NCBI GenBank assembly: GCA_030407085.1
Contig: CM059587.1
Location: 41,457,001 to 41,521,000 of the forward strand
DNA: 64,000 nucleotides
Direction: 5' to 3'
Origin: Trichopria drosophilae
Taxonomy: Eukaryota > Arthropoda > Insecta > Hymenoptera > Diapriidae
The translations under genes and the position numbers were made by a program. Position 1 is the stretch's first letter. The number at the start of each line of letters is the position of its first letter. Under the pieces are notes generated by a model that saw only the letters and a program-made list of their open reading frames with translations, was not told where the DNA came from and ran no database searches. Positions 10,276 to 20,465 of the stretch are shown here, piece by piece.

Positions 10276-12155
10276 GTATTGTTTCGTCATTCTGAATATT
10301 TTTTTTTACTTTAAAGTCACCAGTAATCATATATTTGTCTCATAAGAGATTGAAGGTTAAAGGTAAAAAAAAATCTTGTTTTTTTTTTGCAAATATCTGG
10401 TTTCTATGACTGGTATGTCCTCTGTTTTTATTATAAAAAGTTGAGGAACATAACGAATTTATTATTATTATACGAATTTACAGCTTACTCTCTTCCTTGA
10501 ATGAAAATTGCGGTACTCTTTCACAAAGAGTGAAATTTTCACTATTAATAACAGAGTGGCTTAATTTTCACGCCAAGGAATTTCGAGAGTATTATTTCTT
10601 ATTCGGAGATTTTCAGTTTTTCCTTATTTTACTGTATACTATAATGCATATATTTCCATTACTTTCCATTTAGTCACCAATTTTCAAAATTGATCTTTTT
10701 ACATTTTTTAGTTTACTAACAGGTACTATTTTTAAATTTTAATATTTTTCAGGAAACTTCTCGAAAACTCACCTAGTATTTAAAAAAAAAAAACTTTTAT
10801 AAGCATAAAAGGGATAAGATTTTAAAGAATTTCGTAAACTTTTTGTTTGTTAATGCAGACAAATTTAAAGTTTGTATATTGAAAATTGGAATTGATATTT
10901 GAAGACCTGCATTTTGTGATCATGAAGGGATTTTTTATGGAAAATAAATCTACCATGTTTATGTATAACCTCAAAAATTCGCAAAAGCGGCATATCATTT
11001 TTGGGTTATGATATCTGAAAATTAATGACGAGATAGATGAATTCTGCGTCCCGATTTGAATTCTACGTTTTTCTAATTTTTCGAAAATTATAGTAAGGTT
11101 TCTGGGTAAGGTGCGTCGCATTTAGTTGACCTGTGTAATTAAATCTTACAGTTGAAATCTACAGTTTATACGCATTGTTATAACATATTATTAGTTAAAC
11201 TTTTCCTAGTTTATTTTCTTTATTATTTACGGCGCGTATTCCTCCGTGAGTTTCACGAATACAGAAAATCGAATTTTAGTTTGGATCATTTTATTTGAAA
11301 ATATTTATACGTAAATATATATATATATATATATAAGAAATATTTGTTATGAATATTTTAAATAATTTATGCCGTAAAATGATGAGGGTATCAAGCTTTA
11401 AAAATGTACTATCATAGAAAAATGCCATATAAAAATCTTCCAAAAATATATGTAAATATATTAGCTAACTGAGTAAATGAATATTTTTTCTTAACGTTGT
11501 TTTTCTTTTTATAACATTGTATTTATTTTTAGTATAGTCAGAATTTTTTCAATATCTACAGAAACAAATTCATGGATGATTTTTTGGGCATGCTTTTTAC
11601 ATTGTTTGGAATATTTTCCGCGAAACTTTTTCACATTTTCGGGTGGGGCTAATGTGTTTTTCCTCGCATCGTTTATAGACTTTTCTGTAATAATGTTGGC
11701 TATCTTCAGAATAAACTGATAAATGTACGATTGATAAATGCATTGTTATGAAGAATATTTTTTGCAAAATATGGAATTTTCAATTACGGACGACACTATT
11801 GCAAGAATGTGTTTGAAAGAATTAAATTGTCACTTTTTGTCAACAGCCCGCAATTCCAAAATCTGTTTAATTATTTCAAGATATGGTCAAGAAATGAACT
11901 CACACTTTTGTATTAATAATTGTTTTTGGACTATACACTATGTTTATTGACTCACTTTGACGAATTTTTTTCAAAAAGAGATTTACGAGCACTTTTTCTT
12001 AAGTAACGTTCTATTATATAAATGCATAACAGCAATGTAAAATGTTCAATAATTTTATTACTTGCTATATAAGAAAAGTATTTAAGTCTCCGGGTACAAA
12101 GCGGAGACATTCATTAATAACAGCCCAACAACATGTTGTTGCCCTATTAGTAACA
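10276..12155. other. AT-rich intergenic stretch with (ta)n microsatellite
   Basis: No gene is recognised. A (ta)n run lies at about 11315-11334. Short chance frames only. Confidence 0.4.
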
Positions 12156-12765
12156 GTCGATTCGGATAGGATTTTTGCTCCATAATTTAAGTATGACCGC
12201 CAAAATAGCCAATTGGTTCCAGTTTTTAGATATTGAAGGGCACAGGGGTAAATAATTCGATATTGGGCATTTTTAGCATCTTTTCACAGCCTAAAAAATG
12301 CGTTTATTTGTCCCACCAGTTAGAGTCAATTTCGACAGGATTTTCCTCACTGAATCCAAATATATACGCCAAAATATTGAACCGACCAACTGTTTCTCCA
12401 AATTGACGGTCAAATGGGTAAAAAATCGGGTTTTAGACAATTTTTTCTGTTTTTCTCAAAATGTAGCTAAAACGATATAGTTTGAAGTGATTCGAATTTA
12501 AAAAAGTTCGTTGGATATATTGGATCCGCAATTTTGCATTTTTTTTTGTTTTTGCGTCGGAGCAGTATATAGATGTGAAAAATGTCCAAAACCACAATTT
12601 TTTACCTCTTTAACTTTCAACTTGGTCAAAAACTAACTACTCATCATTATTTTGGTGTGCTTATATGGATTCTGCATTTGAAAATGCCTGAAATCAAGTT
12701 TTTTGAACCCAGAGCCAATTGAATATTTTGGATTCTGGAGCAAAAATCTTAGTACCAGAATCGAC
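12156..12765. repeat. Foldback (palindromic) repeat
   Basis: The left end has gtcgattc, gatttttgctcca, aaaata and caattgg in order; the right end is their reverse complement (ccaattg, tattttgg, tggagcaaaaatc, gaatcgac) near 12714-12765. The terminal arms are about 60 bp and imperfect, with repetitive text between them. It resembles the palindromes at 46, 49.5 and 60 kb in style, including phrases like ggatccgcaattttgca. Confidence 0.55.
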
Positions 12766-13969
12766 TTCTAAATGTTTATTGAGCTATGCAGTTCATTGGG
12801 AATATCAAACCTTCATTTTTCTAGTTGATTTGAAATTTTCTCGATTGTACTTTTTTTAAAAATGAGAATGAAATCGCGTCAAGAATGATCATAGTGTTGG
12901 ATAATTTAGTATTGAAATTGAAAAAAATACTTCTCGCCTTCTTAGTCACGTAAAAAGTGGCGAAGCATCGTGAAAACAAAGAAATAGTCGCCATTTTTTT
13001 TATATTAAACAAATTGTTCGTTGTGAAAGATGTGTTACATAATTTTAAAACTCCAATCCAGCCATTCATATAAGTAAAAAACACATTTGAAGCGAATAAA
13101 AACTATTAAAATACTTATTTTATGTGAATAATTAACTTTCTAATAAAAACAATTGACAAAAAAAAAGACAATGCAATGTAATATTTTTTTGATTATTAAT
13201 TTTCAATTTCACGTATTTCGTTCATTATCTTTCATTTTTTGATTGGAGATTTTGAAGAACTTGTTCAGTAGGGAAAACATTCAGTAAGGGAAGGTGCATA
13301 AAAACAATAAATATGAGTTTTTGTTGTTGTTATTGCCATAATGACGTCCGTGTTTATGCATTAAGTTAAAATTAATTAAAATAATATTATGGCGAATGTA
13401 ACAAGTTCGAATATCACCTCGTTTTGTAAAAGTAAGTATTTATTATTAATCATGAAAATTAATTAAATAACTTCTTCAGACCTTGAAAAAGTTTTAATTA
13501 AAAAAATTGAATTACAAAACTATAGCCTATGTGACAACTGTATCGTTCGATTAGTTTTTTTGCTTTCGATAAAAGCATTATGTTCTCATTACGTTTTTAT
13601 ACTGAAATGAGTGATTGGAATGATCTATTTTTTTCCTATAATCTCTATAAAACCGATATCTTATCGATTATTTTAAACATTCAGTTTTGGCAAAATGATC
13701 AAACAAAGTTAAATAACAACAAGTTAAATAATTAAATATTATACTTTAAACGATTAAATTATGAATTGCCGTCGTTTTTTGCAGTACCTTTAGTGCAATT
13801 TGTACACATTTTGATGTTTTCAACTAGTTTTGATTTGAATATTATCTTATCATAAAGAAGTTATTTTATTTTACAAATGACTTCCCTTGTCGTAATATTC
13901 ACACTCTCTTACAGTTTCACTAATTGTTTATCGGAATTTATAATTTTTTTAACAGAGCTTTTAACGACG
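12766..13969. other. AT-rich upstream region of the first toxin-like gene
   Basis: No coding sequence or repeat structure is recognised. It could carry distal regulatory sequence for the gene beginning at 14001, but no specific site can be named. Confidence 0.35.
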
Positions 13970-14006
13970 TATAAAAGTGCATTTTTATGAAAATTTTGAG
14001 CAGTGT
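13970..14006 (+). promoter_or_regulatory. Core promoter (TATA box and initiator) of the first toxin-like gene
   Basis: A consensus TATAAAAG lies at 13970-13977 and an initiator-like gcagtg places transcription start near 14001, about 31 bp downstream. The first ATG with a signal peptide follows at 14025, giving a very short 5' UTR. Spacing is standard for arthropod TATA promoters. Confidence 0.65.
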
Positions 14007-14024
14007 ATCAACGATCAGTTCGAC

Positions 14025-14121
14025 ATGACGTTTGTTAAACTTGTTGGTGCTCTACTTTTCGTGGTTTTGGTTGCGGCTGCTCAAAATGTATCCATTGTTC
14101 ATCACGGTCCGGAAATTCATG
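14025..14121 (+). CDS. Toxin-like gene 1, exon 1 (signal peptide)
   Basis: The 97-nt exon encodes 32 residues plus one base. The peptide starts MTFVK, continues with a hydrophobic core (LVGALLFVVLVAAA) and has a likely signal-peptidase site after the alanines. It ends g|gtataa, a usable donor in phase 1. The acceptor at 17995 is in the matching phase, and the neighbouring paralog has a first exon of the same length (97 nt) and phase with a different signal peptide. That correspondence is the main reason for joining this exon to 17995-19733. A missed intermediate exon is possible; transcript data would settle it. Confidence 0.72.
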
Positions 14122-16007
14122 GTATAAACTCTTTTTCCGACATCCTAAATTAATCTTTGGTTCAATCGGATAATAAATAACATGATGAGAATAAAAACGA
14201 GTCAGAAATACAATGCGAATAATTTTCAATTTACTGTTTGAACGCGCGTATATTTATTAGTTAAAACCGTTAGCTGCATACTGAAATTAACAGTAACAGG
14301 TTAAATTTAGAACAGTTCTGTCTTAAATGTTCGTATGGTGTCAGCAAATTCCAACGCACTGTGATTTTTTTGTTTTAATAACTCAGGTATTTCAGAAACT
14401 TTTTACAGGTTTCGTGTTATTCTGGTAATTGAGAAATTTGTTACAGTTTTTTGGATCACTAAATATTCACAGAGATATTCAACATCTTTGACACGTGAAA
14501 CGTTATTGATTTTCATTGAGTCGTGCAATGGTTTCGTTTGATTTTCACACGTAAAGTTATTATTCACTATTACCACTGTCTTTTAGTGTAAATAAAGTTA
14601 AAAATTTCATAAATGTTTAGTACGTAAAGTAATGGCATAACAAAATATAACCATTTATTACTATTTGTAAAAACTCGGGTTTTGATAGTATAAGCCTACT
14701 TACTACATAGCACAAGACTCAAAATTCCGGCTAATTGAACTGTTTTCTGCTAAGCATTGCGCAGATTTTAAAAATTTAAATATCATGGATCCGATTTTTG
14801 CATAAAGTTTCAACAATTCTATTCTTAACTTGCCTGATCAATATTTTTGTGATTTGTGATTATAGGCCCCTTTAAAGTCTTACGGTACTTAGAACGTGAT
14901 ACACAATTAATCTCATTGTAATCCATATTCTTTTTTTTCAATTTTTCGTTTATTATATTCTATTATTTCGGTCATATCTTATTGATAAGTTTATGTTGAA
15001 CAACTTGCGTCATCAGGTGAATATAAATTTTCTAATTTAGTACACCACTAATGTTATTGGTAGGGTAAAAACCAGGAAAACCCCGTACATGAAATTAACA
15101 AATACATAATTTTGTAATTAAAATCGAAAAACATAGGTTATAATCGGTTGTACATAGTGCTCAGATTATCAGTACTATATAAACTAATCGGTTTCATAGT
15201 TTCGAAATTTAACTCTAGCAAAGAAATCAAAGGATTGTTACTAATTCGTAGTAATATATGATACCTTATGTAATACACTACATTTGAAAATGTTTTAGAA
15301 TCGAAATCGAATCATTGGATTAAAAAAATAGGACTATGCTACTGTAGCATATTTTACTATAACCTATTTTCAATTGATCCAATATTTTTGATTTAATCTA
15401 GAAATAGATTAAAGAACACAAAAATTTGCCAAATTTTCCTTACTATTGACTATTTTTTTTATAAATACTACAATTGCAGACCGTTGAATTCAAAAACTCA
15501 AAGGATATCTTTTAAAGTACATGGATAAAGCTTTCAATTTTAGTTTGGACATTATTATTTCTAAGCTGTCAAGTTTTCAAAATGTTTCCCGACCTTTAAC
15601 GCTTACAAAAAGTGTAACAAAATTTTATAGCAATTGCCAATTTTTTCATGAATACTACAATTCAAGACCTTTAAAATGGATGTTGTAAAAAGTCGCTACG
15701 ATTTTTCGTTTCAGAGTTATGTTTTTTGAAAATTTTAAATTTTACTTGTTGAGTCGGAATTCTTCGAAAAAAGGCCAAAAGTTCGTAAACATGGAATTTA
15801 TTCAAGTTTCGGGAATCGCGATGCTACGTTTCTTCTCAACATAATACGAAATACTAAAATTTATCAAGAAGAAACACTTCTTCAATGTTAACTGTAAGTC
15901 CAATGTCCAAAATATAACAAAATGAAATTATCGAAATAACTGAAGTGAACAAAGTTATGCCGAAATTATTTGCAATCAAAGGAAAATAAAGGAATGTTAC
16001 GACGTAA

Positions 16008-16224
16008 TGGCCACCAAAATCTTCCGATTTAAGTCCCATAGAACTGTTTTGGGATGAGTTAGATCCCAAAGTTCAACAACGCTCATCAACAAGTATTAAT
16101 AAGCTTCATGAAAGTTTGCAAGCTGCGTGGCGACAAACCTAGAAAACTCATCAACAGAATGCCAAGAATCTGCAAAGCAATGTTAAAAACAAAGGAAGGT
16201 CACTTGGAGGAATCAAAAGTTTAA
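16008..16224 (+). pseudogene. Tc1/mariner-type transposase C-terminus, relic
   Basis: The plus-strand translation gives WPPKSSDLSPIELFWDELD, the hallmark around the third catalytic residue (E in SPIE) of Tc1-type DDE transposases. It continues QQRSSTSINKLHESLQAAW, then a stop and frameshift, then RMPRICKAMLKTKEGHLEE and the natural C-terminal stop at 16224. The order and spacing match the last 70-75 residues of the family. The first two catalytic aspartates are not recognisable upstream. It lies in the first intron of toxin-like gene 1 and is inactive. Confidence 0.8.
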
Positions 16225-16314
16225 AATTTAGTTATGTAGTGTTTATAACTAATAGTTTTGTTATCCTCATTTTGTCGTTTGTTTTGCATGTTTCGTAGAC
16301 TCTTATGCGTTTTT

Positions 16315-16381
16315 GTCGACAGAATGGCCAATAATTTACAAAGCAGTAGTGAAAATTAAAATGGGTCATTTGGCCGTATAA
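16315..16381 (+). pseudogene. Second Tc1-type transposase C-terminal fragment
   Basis: About 100 bp after the first copy the terminal segment recurs: acagaatggccaataattta aligns with acagaatgccaagaatctgc of the first copy, and the translation IYKAVVKIKMGHLAV with a stop corresponds to ICKAMLKTKEGHLEE. A one-base insertion follows the RMP codons. It is either a partial tandem duplication or the tail of a second, related element. Confidence 0.6.
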
Positions 16382-16849
16382 ATAATTCAATATTTAAATA
16401 TAAAGTGTGTATGACATTAATTTTTTTATTTAAATATCGTCGTTTGATTGGAAGGACTTATTTATAAAGCAGGGGTATTAATTCTAAAATGTAATATTAA
16501 AAATAAAATCTGAGGAAAAACAAAAATTTGATAAAAAGATGCTGCACAGTTGTGCAATTGAAAAGTCATATACACTTTATACACCTGTGCTCGGAATATA
16601 AAACACACAAACATAATATGCATATGATTTAAAAATAGGATGAAGTGAACAAAAATCAAAACTGACTGATATAAAATTATCAATATAATAAAACACATGC
16701 GCAAGGAGGCAAATATATGAATATGCACTTATTCTTAAGGAATAGGAAAACTCATTCTCAATGTTAAGGAATAATATTAACCTGAGAAAACATTATTATT
16801 TTCGAAGAAAGTTTAATAAAAATGAGCCAGGGATCAAAAGGGCTTACGC

Positions 16850-16925
16850 GTTGTTTTTGTTGGCTGTGGGTTACTGCTATTCTTCTGTCGCTCAAGGGCC
16901 AACAAAAACGAAGTAGGCTCTTCTG
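16850..16925. repeat. Short inverted repeat
   Basis: The perfect inverted pair gtttttgttggc / gccaacaaaaac flanks about 45 bp of GC-richer sequence, giving a potential stem-loop inside the intron. It may be a remnant of a small transposon. Confidence 0.45.
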
Positions 16926-17434
16926 ATCTCCGGTGGTTCAAATCATTAATTTAATTACAGAAATCCATTCGCCAACGATCTAACAATCTTTACAACTGTG
17001 AAAATCGTAGGAACAGCGGAAGAGATATTACAAAACACCTTAAATAAAATTCTAAAATTCTCATAAGAAATTGGCTTTACATTTTCAAGAAATAAAACAA
17101 CCTTTAGAGTGTTTTCAGAAGAAAAATCAATACAAAAAGAAAATACAATTCATTCAAAGTAAACACACTAAAAATGCTAAATCCAATAAACAATATTGGA
17201 GCTCTGTACAAGTCCTGCAGAAATGCTATTGAACGAAGCTAGTCTTCCCACTCTAAAAAACAGTGTTGACAAATGTCAACAACTCCAGATTTGTCGTAGT
17301 TAAAGCAAACGTCTTCACGTCAATTCGTATTTCATGACAAAGAGGATAAGTGACATTATTTCTAATAGGCCTTATATAACAACAATTTGCTGAATAGTTA
17401 GTTCACTCTTGATTAGTATGACAAGAAATGTTTA

Positions 17435-17545
17435 GTAACTGCTAAAATTCCTTTTTCTCGGTATTGTTGTTTTGTCCCGGGTTCAAATCTCGGTGGGAAC
17501 AAATCTTTCTCTGCAACAAATTCCATTATTCGTTTCTGAAGAACG
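17435..17545 (+). mobile_element. tRNA-derived SINE-like sequence
   Basis: cccgggttcaaatctcggtggg contains an RNA polymerase III B-box-like gttcaaatc in a degenerate T-arm setting. The text after it (acaaatctttctctgcaacaaattccatt) also follows the B-box of the antisense copy at 27.3 kb, so this is a dispersed family and not a functional tRNA. No convincing acceptor stem is seen. Confidence 0.5.
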
Positions 17546-17994
17546 ATGAGAGATATATTATATAAATGAATGTATACACGTTGTGAAAGAAAAAATATAA
17601 ATTTCACTTTTACGGACTGAGAGTTATTGGAAATAAATAAAAATCACCATTCCTTTTTGGCATACATTACCGTACCATAGGCTGTCAATAGTAATTAGAT
17701 TCACAGAGCCCAAGTTTTGACATTTTTTATTTACGTTTTTTAGTGTATATTCCTACCTTATCGACGGACTTTTTTAGAATTCCTTATGGTTCTGATCAGA
17801 CACGTAGCGCTATGGTCAGGTCCTGATCCGAGCGTTAATAATTTTCTATACCCGGCAATTAGCATAATGTAAGGAAACGTGTCCTTAATGTCCGTAAGGA
17901 AACATGCAAAATAAAAAGTAATCAAATGTAGGGAGTACTTCAATAATTGACAGCGGCATTGTCTAGAAGCTAAACGTAACATTATCATTTACAG

Positions 17995-19733
17995 ATGCTG
18001 CCTTAAACATGACCTCAAAGCATGAACATTCGGGAACAACGTACCGTGGCAGAATCTTGGTTGACGAACCCAAATACATATTAAGAAATGAAAGCAACGG
18101 AGTTAATATTACACAAATTGAATCAGATTCAGACAGTATGGTAGCCCTAAATCCTGGAGAACTGGTCCTCCGACACAAAATCGATAGTGGTCTTGTACCT
18201 CGAAGTCGAGAAAATATCATTGTTGGCAACGTTGGGCTAGCAAACATCGTAGTAGAAGCAATGTATGGACTTAAGGCTAACTGGATTGGTCCTGTCGAGA
18301 GAATAACCGTAAAAGCAAAAACAGTAAAAGTTATACGCTTATCACGACCATATTACGTGACGGGTGTAACCTTTTTTAATCCTGACGAAGGCAAGAGGGC
18401 ATTTTTCTTCTCTTACGAAGAGGGGCATTCACGCGGAAATTTGATTGCAAAAGGAGAAGCTATAAATACCCCACCTTTTCAGAGAGATATCGTGAAATTG
18501 ATGAGGCAATTTGTTTTGTCTGCAACCAGAGCTATTCCTATTAAAGGCTTCAATTTAATATTGAAGTCTTTTATCGAGGAATTTTGGCCTGCCCAAGAGT
18601 TGAGCGCTTGGGATGAAGTTAAAGATAAGGTCAAGGAAATGTTGTCTGATTCACAGTTGGACATGGTGAACAATATCATTCACAGCAAGTTGAACGAATT
18701 CCAATTTCGAATTAAAGCATTAGTTGAGGAGACGAATGGCTTCAATGTTAGTGCCCATTACATGAACATTGCTGAAGACATGATCGGACTCGATGCAAAC
18801 TTTGTTTTTTCTGATTCTGTACACGATAATATCGATCTCAACTTCCACTCACTACCTTTGTATACTCGCACTGTTAATCTCAAAATTGGTTATTACACTT
18901 GGGGTATTATCTTTGCCGAAAAACTGGGACTGGATGCACAGGCTTTGGAACGGATCAAAATCTACCGGCGAACAACAATACAAAGAGCTATTAAACACGT
19001 CGAAAAATTGAATTTTGATCAACAAAATAAGACCTATGATACATGCGAGCCTAAATATTTTTATAATCATTTGATGAAAGTTCGGACTTTCATTACTGTC
19101 AACGGTTTGGAGTATATACCTTACTGGAAACACATACTAAGTCCTGAAACTCGAGACGTTCAGAGTAATTACATTTCGTATTCTGGTTTTTGCGGTAGAT
19201 CATCTTTCAATTTGAATAACCAAACTATAGAAGCTTATAATGATCAACCACTCACTCCGAAACTACTTCCTATTTCACCGGGATCTCTGCAAGAGGTCCG
19301 AAATAAATTGCAAACGATTAAATTGTTTAGCTGCTGGAACGATAAAATAACTTTGTGTAGCATGCAAATATTTTTCGAGAATGGTGACATGTATCAAATG
19401 GGGAGACATCCCAGGACGACTAGAATTTTCACAGTAAATCTGAATGGTGCTCGAATTAAAAAATTACGTGTTGGAGGTTATGGAGCCATCGATTTCATAG
19501 ATTTTCATTTATCCGATTACCGATATTTTCCCGTTGGGAAGCATGATACACAGAATTTTATGGATTTTGAAATGGAAGGTCATCACATTACTTCCATCTT
19601 TGTATCGAATGATGTCAGCCATTTAGCCTTTCAGCTAGTTAATTTAGCGGTTTCATACCAACTAGATCCAATCCATTTTACCACCATGGAAATGCTTTCC
19701 AGTCCTTTTGTAGCGGCATTAAATTCAAGTTAA
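17995..19733 (+). CDS. Toxin-like gene 1, main exon: secreted PirA-PirB/Cry-like protein
   Basis: With exon 1 this gives 611 residues. In order: a linker; a small beta domain (about 94-175) containing SRENIIVGNVG, ANIVVEAMYG and VTGVTFFNPDEGKRAFFF, which aligns in pattern with the single-domain bacterial PirA; a helical domain (about 193-373) with FWPAQELSAWDEV, LPLYTRTVNLKIGYYTWGIIFAE and a following amphipathic helix, matching PirB and the Cry N-terminal helical bundle; a conserved NGLEYIPYW segment (402-410); and a C-terminal beta domain (469-589) with SCWNDKITLC and an aromatic-rich repeat reminiscent of jacalin-like lectins. In bacteria PirA and PirB are separate proteins that act together on insect gut; here they lie in one chain. 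The closest known eukaryotic relatives should be the leptinotarsin / putative JHE-like haemolymph proteins of Leptinotarsa. Expected to be secreted. Enzymatic esterase function is doubtful: no alpha/beta-hydrolase G-x-S-x-G elbow was noticed. Confidence 0.8.
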
Positions 19734-20418
19734 TATTTTATTAATTAAATTTCAGTATTATAAATTGTGTTTCCCGATTTTATGCATAGTTTAAAACATA
19801 AGGCTCACTTTTACTCTATCAACATGTATGGATAAAGTGCAGAATAATCATGCGAAAGCTGTGATATGTAAAAGTTTATACGATACATACTGATAATGAT
19901 TTAATATTGGTATTGATGCATGATATTGATAAATGAGACTGATACTGTTATCATTAAGAGCCATTTATATACAAATAGAATAATATATCAATGATATCAG
20001 GCATCCAGTGACCTGATGATAACACTTTCCTATATCGATACATTTAATAGCTAACGTAATATTATAAAACACGGATAAATCGATCTTTGTGACCTAATAT
20101 TACGTGAAGTAATTAGGGCATACCAAGTATTTTTTAAAAAAGTTAATTATCGATTAATATAATTTAGTAGATTAAATCTCATTATCGTTTTTTTACGGAT
20201 ATATTACGCATAGTAGGGCACGTACAATTGGCCCAGTGAAACTTGCTATATACTGATTTTGTCAGTTCTTAGTAACTTCGGAAATACGTTATTAAAAAAC
20301 GATAGCTATAAACCATAAAACTAGTAAGCCAGTATAATTATTAAGAAGAAGTTTACGTAATGCAAATGAGTGTAGTTAATCCCCCCATTAAATGTAAACT
20401 ATATCATTGGTAGCTGAG
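19734..20418. other. Intergenic spacer between the paralogs
   Basis: About 685 bp with no coding sequence. An attaaa at 19744-19749, just after the stop, is a candidate weak polyadenylation signal for the first gene. The rest is AT-rich and leads to the TATA box of the second gene, so each paralog appears to have its own promoter. Confidence 0.5.
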
Positions 20419-20453
20419 TATTTATATAGTGACGGCAGCGACAGCAAACAGTA
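20419..20453 (+). promoter_or_regulatory. Core promoter of toxin-like gene 2
   Basis: A TATA element tatttatata lies at 20419-20428 and an initiator-like acagt is centred near 20450, about 30 bp downstream. The signal-peptide ATG is at 20466, so the 5' UTR would be only about 16 nt, similarly short to that of the upstream paralog. Confidence 0.6.
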
Positions 20454-20465
20454 GTCTCGACCAAG

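Larger units (their letters stand above)
14122..17994 (+). other. Intron 1 of toxin-like gene 1
   Basis: The 3,873-bp intron begins gtataa and ends atcatttacag. It contains Tc1-type transposase relics (16008-16381), a 16.84-16.92 kb inverted repeat (tttttgttggc...gccaacaaaaa) and a tRNA-derived SINE-like sequence near 17.4-17.5 kb. No other coding exon was recognised. The equivalent intron of the downstream paralog is only 78 bp, so this one has been inflated by transposon insertions. Confidence 0.62.

Noticed and set aside
10000..10330. Four overlapping short frames on both strands
   Set aside because: They fall in a GC-richer two-copy repeat and conflict with one another.
14035..14229. Minus-strand frame opposite the first exon
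   Set aside because: It is the shadow of the signal-peptide exon and its flank; the plus strand has TATA box, initiator and splice donor.
17963..18247. Minus-strand frame over the start of the main exon of gene 1
   Set aside because: Antisense shadow of a clear coding exon.
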